From Mixophyes australis (lineage: Eukaryota > Chordata > Amphibia > Anura > Limnodynastidae): a stretch of 64,000 bases of DNA. Shown here piece after piece: positions 12,476 to 23,642 of the stretch. The notes under the pieces were generated by a model. The model saw only the letters and a program-made list of their open reading frames with translations. It was not told the DNA's origin and ran no database searches. The position numbers were made by a program, and so were the translations under genes. Within the stretch, counting starts at the first letter, position 1. Each line of letters begins with the position of its first letter. The stretch is from the NCBI GenBank assembly GCA_036250195.1, contig JAVHZZ010000010.1, positions 108,180,278-108,244,277 on the forward strand, in the 5' to 3' direction.

Positions 12476-12926
12476 CGTTATTCCCTTTTTTTTTTACTTA
12501 CCTTTCTGTTAGCTTCTTTCTTCTCTTATCTTCTGTGTTCTTGTTTCTTTCCTGGTCCTGTCCGCGCTGCTCCTCACTGAATGACAGGCGTGATTTGATG
12601 ACGTCACGCCTGTCATTCAGTGTTAACAGTGCAGAGAGGAGGAGGGACGCCAGCGCCGCGGTGAGGTGAGTATATCTTTTTTTTTTTCTTTCTTTTACTA
12701 CCCTACTCCCCCCACCAACAAAGGGAGCACCGAACACGCCAGCCCGCAAGCCCCCTCTACCCCCAGGAGCCACCGCCGGGGGGGGGCCGCCATTGAAAAA
12801 AAAAAAAGAAGGAGAATAAAAAAAAACATCAGAGGTTAGGAGCGCGGCGGCGGGGGGCCCTCGGAGAGAGGGGGGCCCGGGGCACGTGCCCCCTGTGCCC
12901 CCCCTTAATCCGGCTATGGCTAAGTT

Positions 12927-14239
12927 AGTATAGTATAGTAGGGGGCAGTGTGGTCAGTCATTGATTATACGTATTTGGACCTGGTCACTGGCCATCCAGA
13001 TTCGGCATCCTGGATTATCAGATGGTCATGCAGAATGAGGTCACTGGAAACAACCAGATTGACTGAACCAAATCCTGTCATGTGTCCAGATCAACTCCTC
13101 CTGCCTAATTTGTGCTTCCTCACCAAATGCTGTGTCCAACAGACCTTTCCCTTGTCTTGATGATATACTCTTCCTATAGTCATCTGCTATGCTGTCACGT
13201 CTAGGGTAATCCATTTACACAGCATTCTCTGTGGGTGAGACAGATTGTTTCACTCAGTTTGGTGCTCATCAGAGCAGGGTTGGGGTTTACTGGTCTGCAT
13301 ATCAGGTGCAACAAAGGCAACTTCAGGACACAGAGTTCTCTGTTTAATTTGTAAGCTGACAAAGATTATATTTTGTTTTTGGATTAAAAAAAAAAAAAAG
13401 TTTTTCCCACGGGGGGTGTCAAACAATCCAAAACAAAATTTAAAAGTTTGATTGTTTTACAACTGGTTTCAAAGGGAAAAGTTCAGCAATGAAAAATGAC
13501 CAGATGAATGTGCTCGTGTCCATCTAAAGTGTCTGGAAAGCTTGTAATGATATCCTGCCTAGTTATCTGTTAAATGTATCACCTTTAAATCTTGTTTCTT
13601 CTTATCTACAAATGTGTTTGAGTCTCTGGTCTAAAGCAATCTGATAAGAGTAAAAAAAAGAATCCAACCCGCCAATGTTTAAAACCCCCCAAAAACAACC
13701 AAAGCCCAAAATGACATGTTTACATTACGAACTGCCTTACATTTTTGGGAAGGTTGTTGTAAATTATGAGATTTGGGCTGCCAGCAAAGTCATATTTTTC
13801 TGATATAAAAAAATTATTCTGGAAATGCAGGGCTATGCTGCCATCTAGTGGCGCAATCTTAATGCTGATTATCTTATATTTAAATGCAGGGTTGCTCTGC
13901 CATCTATTGGCACAATATGGTGGGCACAGTTGGTTCTCTTTAACAAACTCTATTAATAAGACAACATTGTTAGGGGTCCCTGAGGACTGGGTTTGGGAGA
14001 CACTGTGCTAGACAGAGGCATTGAATGTATTTTGCCTGCAGACAGGAGTACAACATGTCACCCCTCCCTCATCTAGGCTGGTCTTATCATGGAGAAATGA
14101 TGGATCTGCGTAATCAGCAATTACATTTAATTTAGCAAATAGTTTTTGATGTAGCATGAATTATATATAGAATATAGTATATGTAGTCTAAAATATAAAT
14201 GTTTCTGCTGTTCTAGCTAGTAGATCTGATAAATATCAT
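12927..14239. other. Non-coding DNA with a duplicated CTCF-like motif
   Basis: No gene seen. A 59-bp near-duplication at about 13827-13915 carries two copies of a CTCF-like core (listed separately). Confidence 0.45.
13838..13851 (-). promoter_or_regulatory. CTCF core motif match
   Basis: On the minus strand this reads CCACTAGATGGCAG, which fits the vertebrate CTCF core CCASYAGRKGGCRS at every position. A second copy 59 bp away (13897-13910, CCAATAGATGGCAG) has one mismatch. The motif match is directly visible. Occupancy is inference. Confidence 0.5.
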
Positions 14240-15812
14240 TATCATTATTATCATTTATTTGTTAGGCTCCACAAGGTATCCGCAGCGCCGCACACAGTAC
14301 TAACAGTAGACTATACAGGGTGAAACCATACAGAACAATGAACAAAAAGTACCAATACTTCAGAAACTCCGGCCAGTCATATGCAGTAAAGACTGAGCGG
14401 AAGAACAGGTATGGAGACAGGAGGGGAGGGGGCCCTGCTCATACGAGCTTACATCCTAAGGGAGGGTAAACAGACCAGGCACAAGAGGAGCCAGTTGAGG
14501 CAAGAGGAGAGAAGGGAGGACGAGCAAAAGGGAGGAGATGGGGGTTAAGTAGATGGTTGGTAGGCTTTGAGGAAGAGGTGAGTTTTGAGTGCAAGTTTGA
14601 AGGAGCACAGAGTAGGAGAGAGACGGATGGAAGGAGGGAGGTCGTTCCAGAGAAGGGGGGCTGCACGGGAAAAGTCTTGGATTCTGGAGTGGGAAGAGGT
14701 GATAAGAGTGGAGGAGAGGCGGCGGTCATTGGCAGAGCTCAGGGAGAGGGCAGGAGTGTGAATGGAGAGGAGGTTAGAGATATAAGGGGCAGTAGAGTTG
14801 GAAAGAGCCTTGTAAGTGGTGGTGAGGAGTTTGAAAAGGATTCTGTAGGGGAAGGGGAGCCAGTGTAAGGCAAGGCAGAGAGGGGATGCAGAGGAGGAGC
14901 GGCGTGAGAGGAAGATGAGTCTTGCAGCCACATTGAGTATAGAGCGGAGGGGGGAGAGACGGGAGTGGAGGAGGCCAGTGAGGAGGAGGTTACAGTAATC
15001 GAGGCGGGAGATGATGAGTGCGTGGATGATAGTTTTGGTGGCATCCTGAGAGAGAAAAGGACTGATGCGGGCGATGTTGCGTAGTTGGAAGTGACAGGCT
15101 TGCGCAAGGGAGTGAATGTGAGGGGGCAAAAGAGAGAGAGAGGAGTCGAGGGTGACACCCAGGTAGCGAAGTTGGGTGACAGAGGAGATGGTGGTGTTAT
15201 TGACAACAATAGAGAGGTCATGGTGGGATGAGAGTCTGGGCGGAGAAAAGACAATGAGTTCAGTTTTAGAGATATTGATTTTGAGAAAGCGCTCGGACAT
15301 CCAGGAGGAGATGGCGGAGAGGCAGTCAGATACCCGAGCGAGGAGGGTGAAGGAAAGATCAGGAGAGGAGATATAGAGTTGAATTTCGTCAGCATAAAGG
15401 TGATACTGAAGACCGAAGGAGGAGATGAGAGCACCAAGGGAGGAAGTGTAGAGGGAAAAGAGTAGAGGGCCAAGAACAGAGCCCTGCGGGACTCCTACGG
15501 GGAGAGGGGAGGGAGTAGAGGAAGAACCAGATGTGGATAGAGAGAAGGAGCGATTAGCGAGGTATGAGGTGAACCAGGCATGGACAGAACCAGAGAGGCA
15601 GAGAGAGAGAAGAGTTTGCAGCAGGAGGGGGTGGTCCACGGTGTCAAAGGCTGCAGAGAGGTCAAGGAGGATGAGTATGGAGAAGTGACCCTTGGATTTG
15701 GCTGATAGGAGATCATTAGTAACCTTGGCCAGGGCAGTTTCGGTAGAATGGAGGGGGCGGTAGCCAGATTGGAGAAGGTCGAGGAGGGAATTGTCCGTGA
15801 GGTGCCTGGTTA
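14240..15812 (-). pseudogene. L2/CR1-group LINE, 5'-truncated RT ORF with altered catalytic motif
   Basis: The minus-strand frame 14545-15831 codes 428 residues of non-LTR reverse transcriptase: [16 protein letters not shown] (RT motif with catalytic Asp), [19 protein letters not shown], then [12 protein letters not shown] where the family has YADD. The codon at 15385-15387 reads GAA (Glu) in place of the second Asp. The ORF then runs uninterrupted to the C-terminus [15 protein letters not shown]. The 3' untranslated region lies at 14240-14540 and ends in a TTATCATTATTATC tail. The break with non-LINE sequence is near 15812. The long open frame suggests a fairly recent copy, but without the N-terminal endonuclease and with a changed active site it should be inactive. 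Confidence 0.9.
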
Positions 15813-16800
15813 GTAATATTTGTAATAACAATATTTGTTATTACGTTGATCCTAAAAATGATTTTTCTTTTAGGATGTCAGAGCTGATATTTTAGCGACT
15901 GATTCAGGTGACAGGATTATTAAAACAGAGGCGCTGGACGTGGTCATAACACAATTTTGTAACTTTTTTTTTTTAAATACCCTTGTTTAATAAATTTGAA
16001 GACATACATCCACATACACATAGTCGCTCTAAAGGAAATTCGCTATAGACAGTGAGTGCGGTCAACCCTTTCTGTTTAATTAAAAATGCCCTGTGTATTA
16101 TCTTTAAGTCAGAACTCCCCTCTCAATTGTGGTTCTTTAGAATATCTTGTCTTGGAAAATTAGATAACATTTTTGAAGTATTGGAAGAAGAATTAATGGC
16201 TTTTTGGCTTTTTCTGCATGTTTTCAGGCTACAGCTTCCGTTGTTCTTAAACCTCAGATTAGAAAACATTGACCAATATGTTTACTTGAGATGTTCCACA
16301 TTTTATAAGCCCTGAATCACCGGCTTTGTCCCATCATGTTTTTGAAGGTTTAAGCTCTTCCACAGATTAGAATCAGGATAAGAATAATATTTTTTCATTG
16401 CTTTGTTGTTACTTTGCAAATGTCCTCAATTTTTAGGAAGCAAAATCTGCCTTCTACTTAATAAGAATGGCATATCCACTCGAGCTTCATTTAACAAATA
16501 CTATAAAAACTATAAACTATAAAATATTATGCTGACTTCTATTTTCTTAGATTCCAATGGCTCAAAACAGTAAAATGATTTAAGAATGCATGAGATTAAC
16601 ATATTGCTATTACTGGATTTAGATATTATAAAAAAATCCCCCCCCCCCTCCCAATACAGCTCAGAGATGGCAAAGCTCTGCTCTCGTCCTATATTTTCAA
16701 TAGGACGCACCTCGCTCCTTGCACTTCAGCGGACCAAAGAAAATCTGCTTCTGGCTCCCGCTGTTATTTCTGGATCTCTGCGCCTACCGAATTTCTTCTG
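15813..16800. other. Non-coding DNA, no gene seen
   Basis: AT-rich. Short ORFs (for example 16052-16315) show no recognised domain. A small palindrome of the type AATATTTGTAATAAC lies at the junction with the preceding LINE. Confidence 0.4.
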
Positions 16801-17001
16801 GCTTGTTTGACTCCGTGTACTGGATTAACCCTTGTTCTGCTTTCTTCAGTGTGTATCTAACTCGACTTGCTCACTGACCTCGCTTTCTGGATTGTCCTTG
16901 GCACCGCGTACCTCAGTGTGTATCTGACTTGGCTTGGTATATTGACCAGGACCTCTTTACCCGAATAACTTGCTTGTTGGGGTCCTTCAAAATGAGATAA
17001 T

Positions 17002-17385
17002 TTGCCTTCATCCAGCTTCATACAAATGTCACCCACACAGCACAAGATTCTCCAGGCATTCTCCATGCTCAAGTTAATTTGGTTGGCAAACTCATTGGGA
17101 CACAGACTCCTTCTGCTCCTTCAAGAGAAGAATCAAGCCGAACTTCTACAAAACCTTCAGGGTCTCTCTACTCGCCTCAATACACTGCAGAACACCTGAG
17201 CTTCATGAGCCAATTCGCCAGACCCTTCGCCTCTGGCACAAGTTCCTGCAGTGACCCAAGCCACGACGTCCCATCTCCAGATTCCAAATTCTCCTAAATT
17301 TGAGGGTGATCCCAAGACCTGTCGAGGATTTCTAAACCAGTGCACAATACAGTTTGAATTACAGCCAGAAGAAAAACACGGAGTT
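17002..17385 (+). pseudogene. Gypsy gag fragment
   Basis: Two frames together look like the N-terminus of a Gypsy Gag: a helical leader with SMLKLIWLANSLGH, then, in another frame near 17280-17370, PKFEGDPKTCRGFLNQC and QFELQPEE, the typical start of the retrotransposon Gag domain (family pattern: F-x-G-D-P-x-x-x-R-x-F-L-x-Q-C). The similarity stops abruptly at about 17375, after which unrelated AT-rich sequence follows, so most of Gag is deleted. Confidence 0.7.
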
Positions 17386-17650
17386 GCGCAGAAATACCGA
17401 ATACAAATGTTTAATATAATTTAAAACAAGTACATGTAAATATTTGCCTCTAATCACTATAGGCTCAAGGATAGATATATATAAAGATGATACTGCATGC
17501 ATGGGAATTGAATGCATACATATAAAATATCTAGCTAAACACAGATAATCAAACACAAAATAAACCAAACAGAGAAGGAATAAACCTTCATACAGATTAA
17601 ATAAATAAAATTTGGAACATATAATTTTTTTTTATATCTGCTGCTACGGC
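17386..17650. other. AT-rich interval interrupting Gypsy
   Basis: Separates the gag fragment from the protease region. No transposon ends or coding frame recognised. It may be an insertion or a deletion scar. Confidence 0.35.
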
Positions 17651-17663
17651 AGCGAAGCTGTCC

Positions 17664-18860
17664 ATGCCCATGGTGATGCCCATGGTGATGCCCATGGTTT
17701 TACTGCATCAACCGGTAGCCATTGACGGCAGTAGAATTGAGGGGGATTCTCATAGATTCCAAACAGTTTCTCTCCAAATAGGAGCACTACATACCGAGAT
17801 CATATCTTTCCTAATGATTCCTAAAGCCATAAATCCTGACTGCATTCTCCAGTACTGGATTGTCAGAAAGCTCAAGTACCTTCATGGGGACCCAACTGCC
17901 ACTCTCTTTGCCTTCAGAAGGTGCCGATGCCAGAGAAGGATTCCTCATCCTCACCTACAGTGTCTTAGGTATTCCAACACAGTATGCCGGCATACTCTGA
18001 CATATTTTGTGACCAGGAAGCTTCCAAGATACCCCCGCATTGGCCCTGGGACTGTACTATCGAGTTATTACCAGACAAGTCTCCTCCTCGGGGTCGCGTC
18101 TACCCCTTGTCCTTACCTGAATCACAAGCTATGTTAGCATACATCGAGAACAACTTAAAAAGGGGTTTTATAATAAAATCTTCCTCGCCTGCTGGAGCAG
18201 GATTCTTTTTTGTCAAAAAGAAAGATATAGGGCTCCGCTCCTGCATTAATTATAGGGGTGGTAATGCCATCACCTTTAAGAATAGGTATCTGTTACCCTT
18301 GATCTCAGAACTCTTTGATAGGATTAAATGGACCAACATCTATACCAAGTTGGACCTCAAAGGCGCCTATATACTAATTCTCATTAAGAAGGGTGAAGGG
18401 TGAAGCTTTCAATATTCACGACGGTTGCTTTGAGTATTTAGTGATGCCCTTCCGCCTGCAGTTTTTCAAAATTAATGAGCTCTTCAGAGACATCCTGTAT
18501 TGTTTTTGTGTTCATCTATTTGGATGATATTCTCTTATTCTCATCAGACATTGCCTTTCATCGCGAATATATGTCTACTGTTCTTCAGCGCCTCCGGCAA
18601 CATTGATTATTGTGTAAGCTAGAAAAATGTGTTTTTGAAAACATCCAGCTTCCATTTCTTGGATATATAGTGTCAGGCTCCGGGCTTCAAATGGATCCTG
18701 AGAAACTCAAGGCCATCATAGACTGGCCCCAATCCGTTGGTCTCAAAGCCACCCACCGATTTTTAGGATTCGCCAATTATTAGACAATTTATTAAGGGAT
18801 TCTCTTCTCTTCTGGTTGCTCCAAAGAGTCTGCCACCTATTCTAAGACAGTGAGATAACA
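17664..18860 (+). pseudogene. Gypsy protease-reverse transcriptase region, frameshifted
   Basis: Frame 17664-17880 reads VAIDGS..VSLQIGALHTEIISFL, the spacing and sequence of the Gypsy aspartic-protease region. Frame 17984-18403 gives the RT N-terminus (SKIPPHWPWDCTIELLPD, ENNLKRGFIIKSSSPAGAGF, CINYRGGN, KLDLKGAYILI, with the first catalytic Asp in LDLKGAY). After a frameshift near 18400 the catalytic box YLDD is present at 18517-18528, followed by KLEKCVFE and FLGYIVSGSG in the expected order. A TGA at about 18604 and a TAG near 18781 interrupt the frame. RT copies RNA into DNA in the cytoplasmic particle in intact elements. Here it cannot be made whole. Confidence 0.88.
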
Positions 18861-18865
18861 CCCTT

Positions 18866-19246
18866 CCTTTCTACCTAGAAGTAGACGCATCCTCTGTCGG
18901 AGTTGGGACAGTCTTGTCTCAGAAATTCTCCTCTGGGAAATTCTTTTCGTGTGGATTTTTCTCTCGAAGGCTGACTTCTGCAGAGGAGAATTATGGTATT
19001 GGAGATAAGGAGCCTCTTGATATTAATTTAGCACTGGAAGAGTGGAGACATCTTTTAGAAGGAGCTCAATTTCCTGTGACAATATACACAGAACATAAGA
19101 ATCTGTTATGTCTACACTCAGCAATCTGCTTGAATCCACAGCAAGCTAGATTATCTTTATTTTTCTCCCACTTCAATATCTGCATCACCTTCAGGCCTGG
19201 GTCAAAGAACAAAAAAGCGGATGCTCTCTCCTGCTCATTTGACTAA
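18866..19246 (+). pseudogene. Gypsy RNase H domain
   Basis: From about 18869 the frame reads [18 protein letters not shown] with the catalytic Asp, then [19 protein letters not shown] (catalytic Glu region), [16 protein letters not shown] (Asp replaced by Glu in the usual TDHKNL), and [14 protein letters not shown], the classic C-terminal motif of Gypsy RNase H. The frame is open through 19246. It follows RT directly as in all Ty3/Gypsy elements. Confidence 0.9.
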
Positions 19247-19305
19247 ACTGATTCAGAGAAAAAATGTAAGCATTGACCCATAGACCCATTCTAGATCCTG
19301 AATGT

Positions 19306-19716
19306 TAAACATAGGTGGCGGAGACCCTTTTTAGGGGGTTTACCTTGGATGTCTGCGCTTGACTTGTGTGTTCTGGGGGCTGTCCCCAATTACAAGGCTA
19401 TAAACACAGAGCTATAAACATTACCAATACCACCAAATAATTCCCTAAGCTATAAACTAGTGATATTAGCAATCAGCGGTACACAAAACCATGCACAATA
19501 TACACCGCATCAGAGCTATAAACATAAAGCAAAAGAGCTATAACATTGAAAACTGCAAAAAAAGCTATAATCATCTGCTAAATTCACCAGCGCTGAAGTA
19601 TATTGTCTGTACCGCTTATATTGCTATTCTCCACTCCCCTCTTCTTCTCCTTCTCCCTCTCCCACACCCTTCTTCTCTCCACTCTAGGCATCCCAGGTTG
19701 CGCCACGACAGAAACA
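19306..19716. mobile_element. Unidentified 411-bp insert with 14-bp target duplication
   Basis: The direct repeat TAGATCCTGAATGT occurs on both sides (19292-19305 and 19717-19730). Removing the insert and one repeat rejoins the Gypsy frame (..PILDPEC..). A 14-bp duplication suggests retroposition. The interior has no ORF of note but repeats GCTATAAAC or close variants six times (19397, 19411, 19449, 19515, 19537, 19564) and ends in a C/T-rich block at 19625-19685. I do not recognise the family. Confidence 0.75.
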
Positions 19717-19730
19717 TAGATCCTGAATGT

Positions 19731-19873
19731 AGCTACTACATCCACAGACTTGAAAATTTCTCATGGGGAAACCTTCACACCCAATCACCTACGTGGTAAA
19801 CGCCTCAAATGGACTCATACCTCTTGTTTTGCCGGTCACTCTGGTATTAAGAATACCAAGAAGTCAATATCCT
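19731..19873 (+). pseudogene. Gypsy integrase, left part (zinc-binding region)
   Basis: Continues the Gypsy pol frame with LKISHGETFTPNHLRGK-like sequence split between frames, then HTSCFAGHSGIKNTKKSIS, matching the histidine half of the integrase HHCC zinc-binding module. It is cut at 19873 by the L2-like LINE. The frame resumes at 23643. Confidence 0.85.
19866..19873 (+). repeat. Target site duplication, left copy (AATATCCT)
   Basis: Matches 23635-23642 at the other end of the LINE. Joining across the two copies restores the integrase codons. Confidence 0.8.
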
Positions 19874-20378
19874 CGACCCCTGGACTCGCTCCTGGACTCA
19901 AAATTCACCCCTCCCTGCACCCTCTGGAACTTTTCCCATGGACTCACCTGTGTTCCTGCTCTCCACCCTGAGGGCACCGGCTCCTGTGGACTCTCTGCTT
20001 TGGACTCTCCTGCTCTGGACGACTAGTGATCAATCACCACCTGCACCTAGTGTGCCCCTTCCTCTCTGCCTGGTATTGTGTCTTTAGTATTGCCTTTTGT
20101 TTTCTCTGCGCTTCCTATTGTTTTTGCCTAGTATTTCACCATGTCCTTTTTCTTTAGCGATACCTAATTGTAATTGTTTTTGCCTGCAACTTTTTCTCCT
20201 TATTTTATTACTGTTATTCATTTTATTACTGTTACTTTTATTACTTTTATTCATTGTATTACCAGCGTGCTGCACGACCGCTTGTCTATTGTTGTCCTCA
20301 CCACTGCCTCTCCAACCCTCCTGCTTCTTCTACCTTTTTCTCTCCCCCTCCACCACCCACTGTCTCCAGTCTCTCACC

Positions 20379-23304
20379 ATGCCTCCGCGCTCCTGTCCTA
20401 TTCCCATCCTCTCACCTAGCCTCCCTCCCCGTCCCTACCTGAATGCTCCCCCTCGCTCCATCAACCCTGCCAATCTCCTCCACATCACTCCACTTCCCTC
20501 CCTCCCGTTCTCCTGTGCCCTCTGGAACTCTAGATCTATCCACAACAAACTGCCGGCCATCCACGACCTCTTCATCTCCAACTCTTTTAACCTCCTTGCC
20601 ATCACCGAAACCTGGCTCTCCTCAGCTGACACTGCTTCCCCCGCCGCTCTCTCCCATGGTGGCCTTTCATTCACCCACTCCACCAGACCGGGTGACCGTC
20701 CAGGTGGGGGAGTGGGTATCCTCCTTTCCCCTAACTGCACCTTTCGGGTCATTCCCTCTGTACCTTCCCTCTCTTTCTCTTCCTTTGAAGTCCATTCCAT
20801 CCGCCTCTTCTCCCCCATTCACCTCCGTGTCTCAGTCATATACCGCCCCCCTGGCCCCACTTCCCTCTTTCTCGACAACTTTGCTGCTTGGCTTCCCCAC
20901 TACCTCTCTTCTGACCTCCCCTCCATCATACTTGGAGACTTTAACATCCCTATTGATCTCCCCTCTGACCCTGCCTCCATTAAACTTCTCGCCCTTACTT
21001 CCTCCCTTGGCCTCACGCAGTGGACCTCTTCCCCCACCCACTGCCTTGGTCACTCCCTTGACCTTGTTTTCTCTCATCTATGTGATCTCTCTGACTTCTC
21101 CAACTCTTCCTTCCCACTCTCTGACCACCATCTACTCTCCTTCAATCTGTCCTCTTCCCCTGCTTCCCCCCTCCCTAAAACTACCCTCACTAGGCATAAT
21201 CTTGCTGCTGTTGACCCTACTTCCTTTTCCTCCTCTCTTGAAACTCTGCTATCCCCTCTTCCCTCCCTGGTCTGCCCTGATAACGCCACCTCTCTTTACA
21301 ACCACTCTCTCACCACTGCCTTGGACGCTGTTGCCTCTGCCACTTCTGTCCGCCGCCGCCGCTTAATTCCCCAACCCTGGCACTCTAATTCCACCCGCTT
21401 CCTCCAGAAGTGCACTCGTGCTGCTGAACGCCTTTGGAGGAAATCTCGCTCCCTGGCTGACTTCCTCCACTTCAAGTTTATCCTCGCCCTTTCCCTCTCT
21501 AAACAATCTTTCTTTAAGTCCCTCATTTCTTCTCAGTCCTCTAATCCCCGCCGCCTCTTTGCCACATTCACCTCTCTCCTCACCCCTCCCCCTCCTCCTA
21601 TCCCACTCTCCCTCTCTGCTACAGATTTTGCCTCATTCTTCTCCTCCAAAATTGAGACTATCCGACTCGATATATCCTCATCCCCTTCCTCTCCGGCCCC
21701 TCTCTTTGCTCCTCCCTCTCCCCTTATCCCACCCTGGGACTCCTTCCGCCCTACTACGGGCGATGAAGTCCACTCCCTCATTCTTTCTTCTCCCCCGTCT
21801 ACCTGTCACCTGGATCCCATCCCCTCTCACCTTCTTCGCTCCTTCTCCCCCACTGTCTACGCTTACTTAGCTCCCCTCCTTAACCTGTCTCTCTCCACTG
21901 GTACTGTCCCCTCCTCCTTCAAACATGCCCTCATCTCTCCTATTCTAAAAAAAACCTAATCTCGATCCCACCACACTCGCCAACTACCGCCCCATTTCTC
22001 TTCTCCCCTTCGCCTCTAAACTTCTCGAGCGTATTGTTTGCAACCGCCTCACCTGTCACCTCTCTGACAATTCCCTCCTTGACCCTCTCCAATCTGGCTT
22101 CCGCCCCCTCCACTCTACTGAAACTGCCCTGACCAATGTAACAAATGATCTTCTCTCTACTAAATCCAGGGGTCACTTCTCCCTGCTCATCCTCCTGGAC
22201 CTATCCGCAGCCTTTGACACCGTGGACCACCCCCTCCTCTTGCAGACACTTCACTCTCTCTGGCTCTGTCCTTACATGGTTCACCTCCTATCTCGCCAAC
22301 CGCTCTTTCTCTGTATCTATGTCCGGTTCATCCCCCCCCCCTCTGCCCTCCCTGTAGGAGTCCCTTAGGGCTCTGTTCTTGGCCCTCTACTCTTCTCACT
22401 CTATACTTCCTCTCTTGGTGCTCTCATCACCTCATTCGGCCTTCAGTATCACCTATACGCCGATGATATTCAACTTTACATCTCTTCTCCTGATCTTTCC
22501 CCTCCCCTCCTCTCTCGTGTATCTGACTGCCTCTCTGCCATCTCCTCTTGGATGTCCTCTCGCTTTCTCAAAATTAACATTGAAAAAACGGAACTTATTG
22601 TTTTCCCTCCGTCTAAGTCCTTATCCCATCTGGATCTCTCCATCACTATTAACAACTCCACCATTTCCTCCGTTCCCCAACAACGCTGCCTGGGCGTCAC
22701 CCTCGACTCCTCCCTCTCTTTTACCCCCCACATTCAATCTCTTGCGCAATCCTGTCGCTTTCAAATTCGTAACATTGCCCGCATCCGGCCCTTCCTATCT
22801 AATGAAGCAACCAAAACTATTATCCACGCGCTCATCATTTCCCGGCTGGACTATTACAATCTTCTCCTCACCGGCCTCCCCCGCTCTCGCCTTGCCCCCC
22901 TTTGTTCTATACTTAATGCGGCGGCGAGGCTTATCTTCCTTTCTCGCCGCTCCTCTTCTGCCTCCCCTCTCTGCCTTGCCCTTTACTGGCTCCCCTTCCC
23001 CTATCGAATTCTTTTCAAACTTCTTACCCTCACCTACAAGGCCCTCTCCCAGTCTACTGCCCCTTATATCTCCAATCTCCTCTCCATCCACACTCCCGCC
23101 CGTTCCCTTCGCTCGGCCAATGACGGTCGCCTCTCCTCCACTCTAATAACCTCATCCCACTCCAGAATTCAAGACTTCTCCCGAGCTGCCCCCTTGCACT
23201 GGAATGACCTCCCTCGCTCCATCCGTCTATCCCCTAACTTGTGCTCCTTCAAACGGGCACTCAAAACTCATCTCTTCCTCAAGGCTTACCAGCCCTCCAC
23301 TTAA
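20379..23304 (+). pseudogene. L2/CR1-group LINE ORF2 (APE endonuclease + reverse transcriptase), disrupted
   Basis: The frame 20097-21959 contains Met at 20379 and an AP-like endonuclease: LWNSRSIHNKL, AITETWL (catalytic Glu), GGGVGILL, VIYRPPG, IILGDFNIP (Asp/Asn pair), HSLDLVFS, and the terminal SDHHLLSF. It ends at ALISPILKK where an eight-A run (about 21946-21953) shifts the frame by one base. The RT follows in another frame: [29 protein letters not shown] (CAG changed to TAG at 22366-22368), [12 protein letters not shown] with an intact YADD, then the open frame 22552-23304 to [12 protein letters not shown] short deletion lies near 22255. The endonuclease nicks target DNA and the RT primes on it in working elements. 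This copy is only lightly damaged. Confidence 0.92.
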
Positions 23305-23589
23305 CCCTCTTTCCATGCTCGCTCTCATCTCCTGGATCCTCCTTTGAAAAGGGTGTGCTTGCTCCCCTCCTCTGACTCCCTCTGTGCCGACTGTCTGTTG
23401 CCCTCCCTTTAGGATGTAAGCTCTAGTGAGCAGGGCCCTTCTCCCTCCTGTCTCTCTACCTTCTCTTCTGCTCCAACCTCAATATTCTTGATTTTCCTGG
23501 AGCATCTGAAGTCTCGGTATTACTCGTTTATTGTTCTGTACTGTTATTCCCTGTACTGTCCATTGTTTGTACTGTGTTCGGCGCTGCGG

Positions 23590-23634
23590 AAACCTTGTGG
23601 CGCCTTATAAATAAATAATAATAATAATAATAAT
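23590..23634 (+). repeat. (AAT)n / AATA microsatellite tail of the LINE
   Basis: ATAAATAAATAATAATAAT run closing the LINE 3' end. Confidence 0.9.
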
Positions 23635-23642
23635 AATATCCT

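Larger units (their letters stand above)
10141..12918. mobile_element. Non-autonomous hAT-type element, 2.78 kb
   Basis: The ends are inverted: CAAAGCTGGATTAAGGC at 10141 and the complement of CATAGCCGGATTAAGGGG ending at 12918. Flanks are GCTAAATT (10133-10140) and GCTAAGTT (12919-12926), an 8-bp duplication with one difference, as expected for hAT. There is no transposase. Inside are a GC-rich foldback MITE (10273-10594), a segment at about 10960-11300 closely similar to 41495-41900 of another hAT element, a 30-bp minisatellite, and near 12575-12620 a hairpin with 18-bp arms (ACTGAATGACAGGCGTGA) around TGACGTCA. Long ORFs here are translations of the minisatellite. Confidence 0.85.
19874..23634 (+). 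mobile_element. L2/CR1-group LINE, near full length (3.76 kb)
   Basis: A non-LTR retrotransposon with 5' leader, one large ORF (endonuclease plus RT) and a 3' end with CTGCGGAAACCTTGTGGCGCC and an (AAT)n tail. It is inserted within the Gypsy integrase and flanked by AATATCCT (19866-19873, 23635-23642). It is the most complete member of the family in the window and serves as the reference for the truncated copies at 6143, 14240, 35480, 55990 and 58680. The coding region has a frameshift and a stop (see the separate entry). Confidence 0.92.

Noticed and set aside
11384..12512. Very long overlapping ORFs rich in Ser, Pro, Phe, Leu
   Set aside because: They are translations of a 30-bp minisatellite open in three frames. 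No start context or domain.
20435..21781. Several minus-strand and third-frame ORFs over the LINE
   Set aside because: Shadows of the C/T-rich LINE coding strand.
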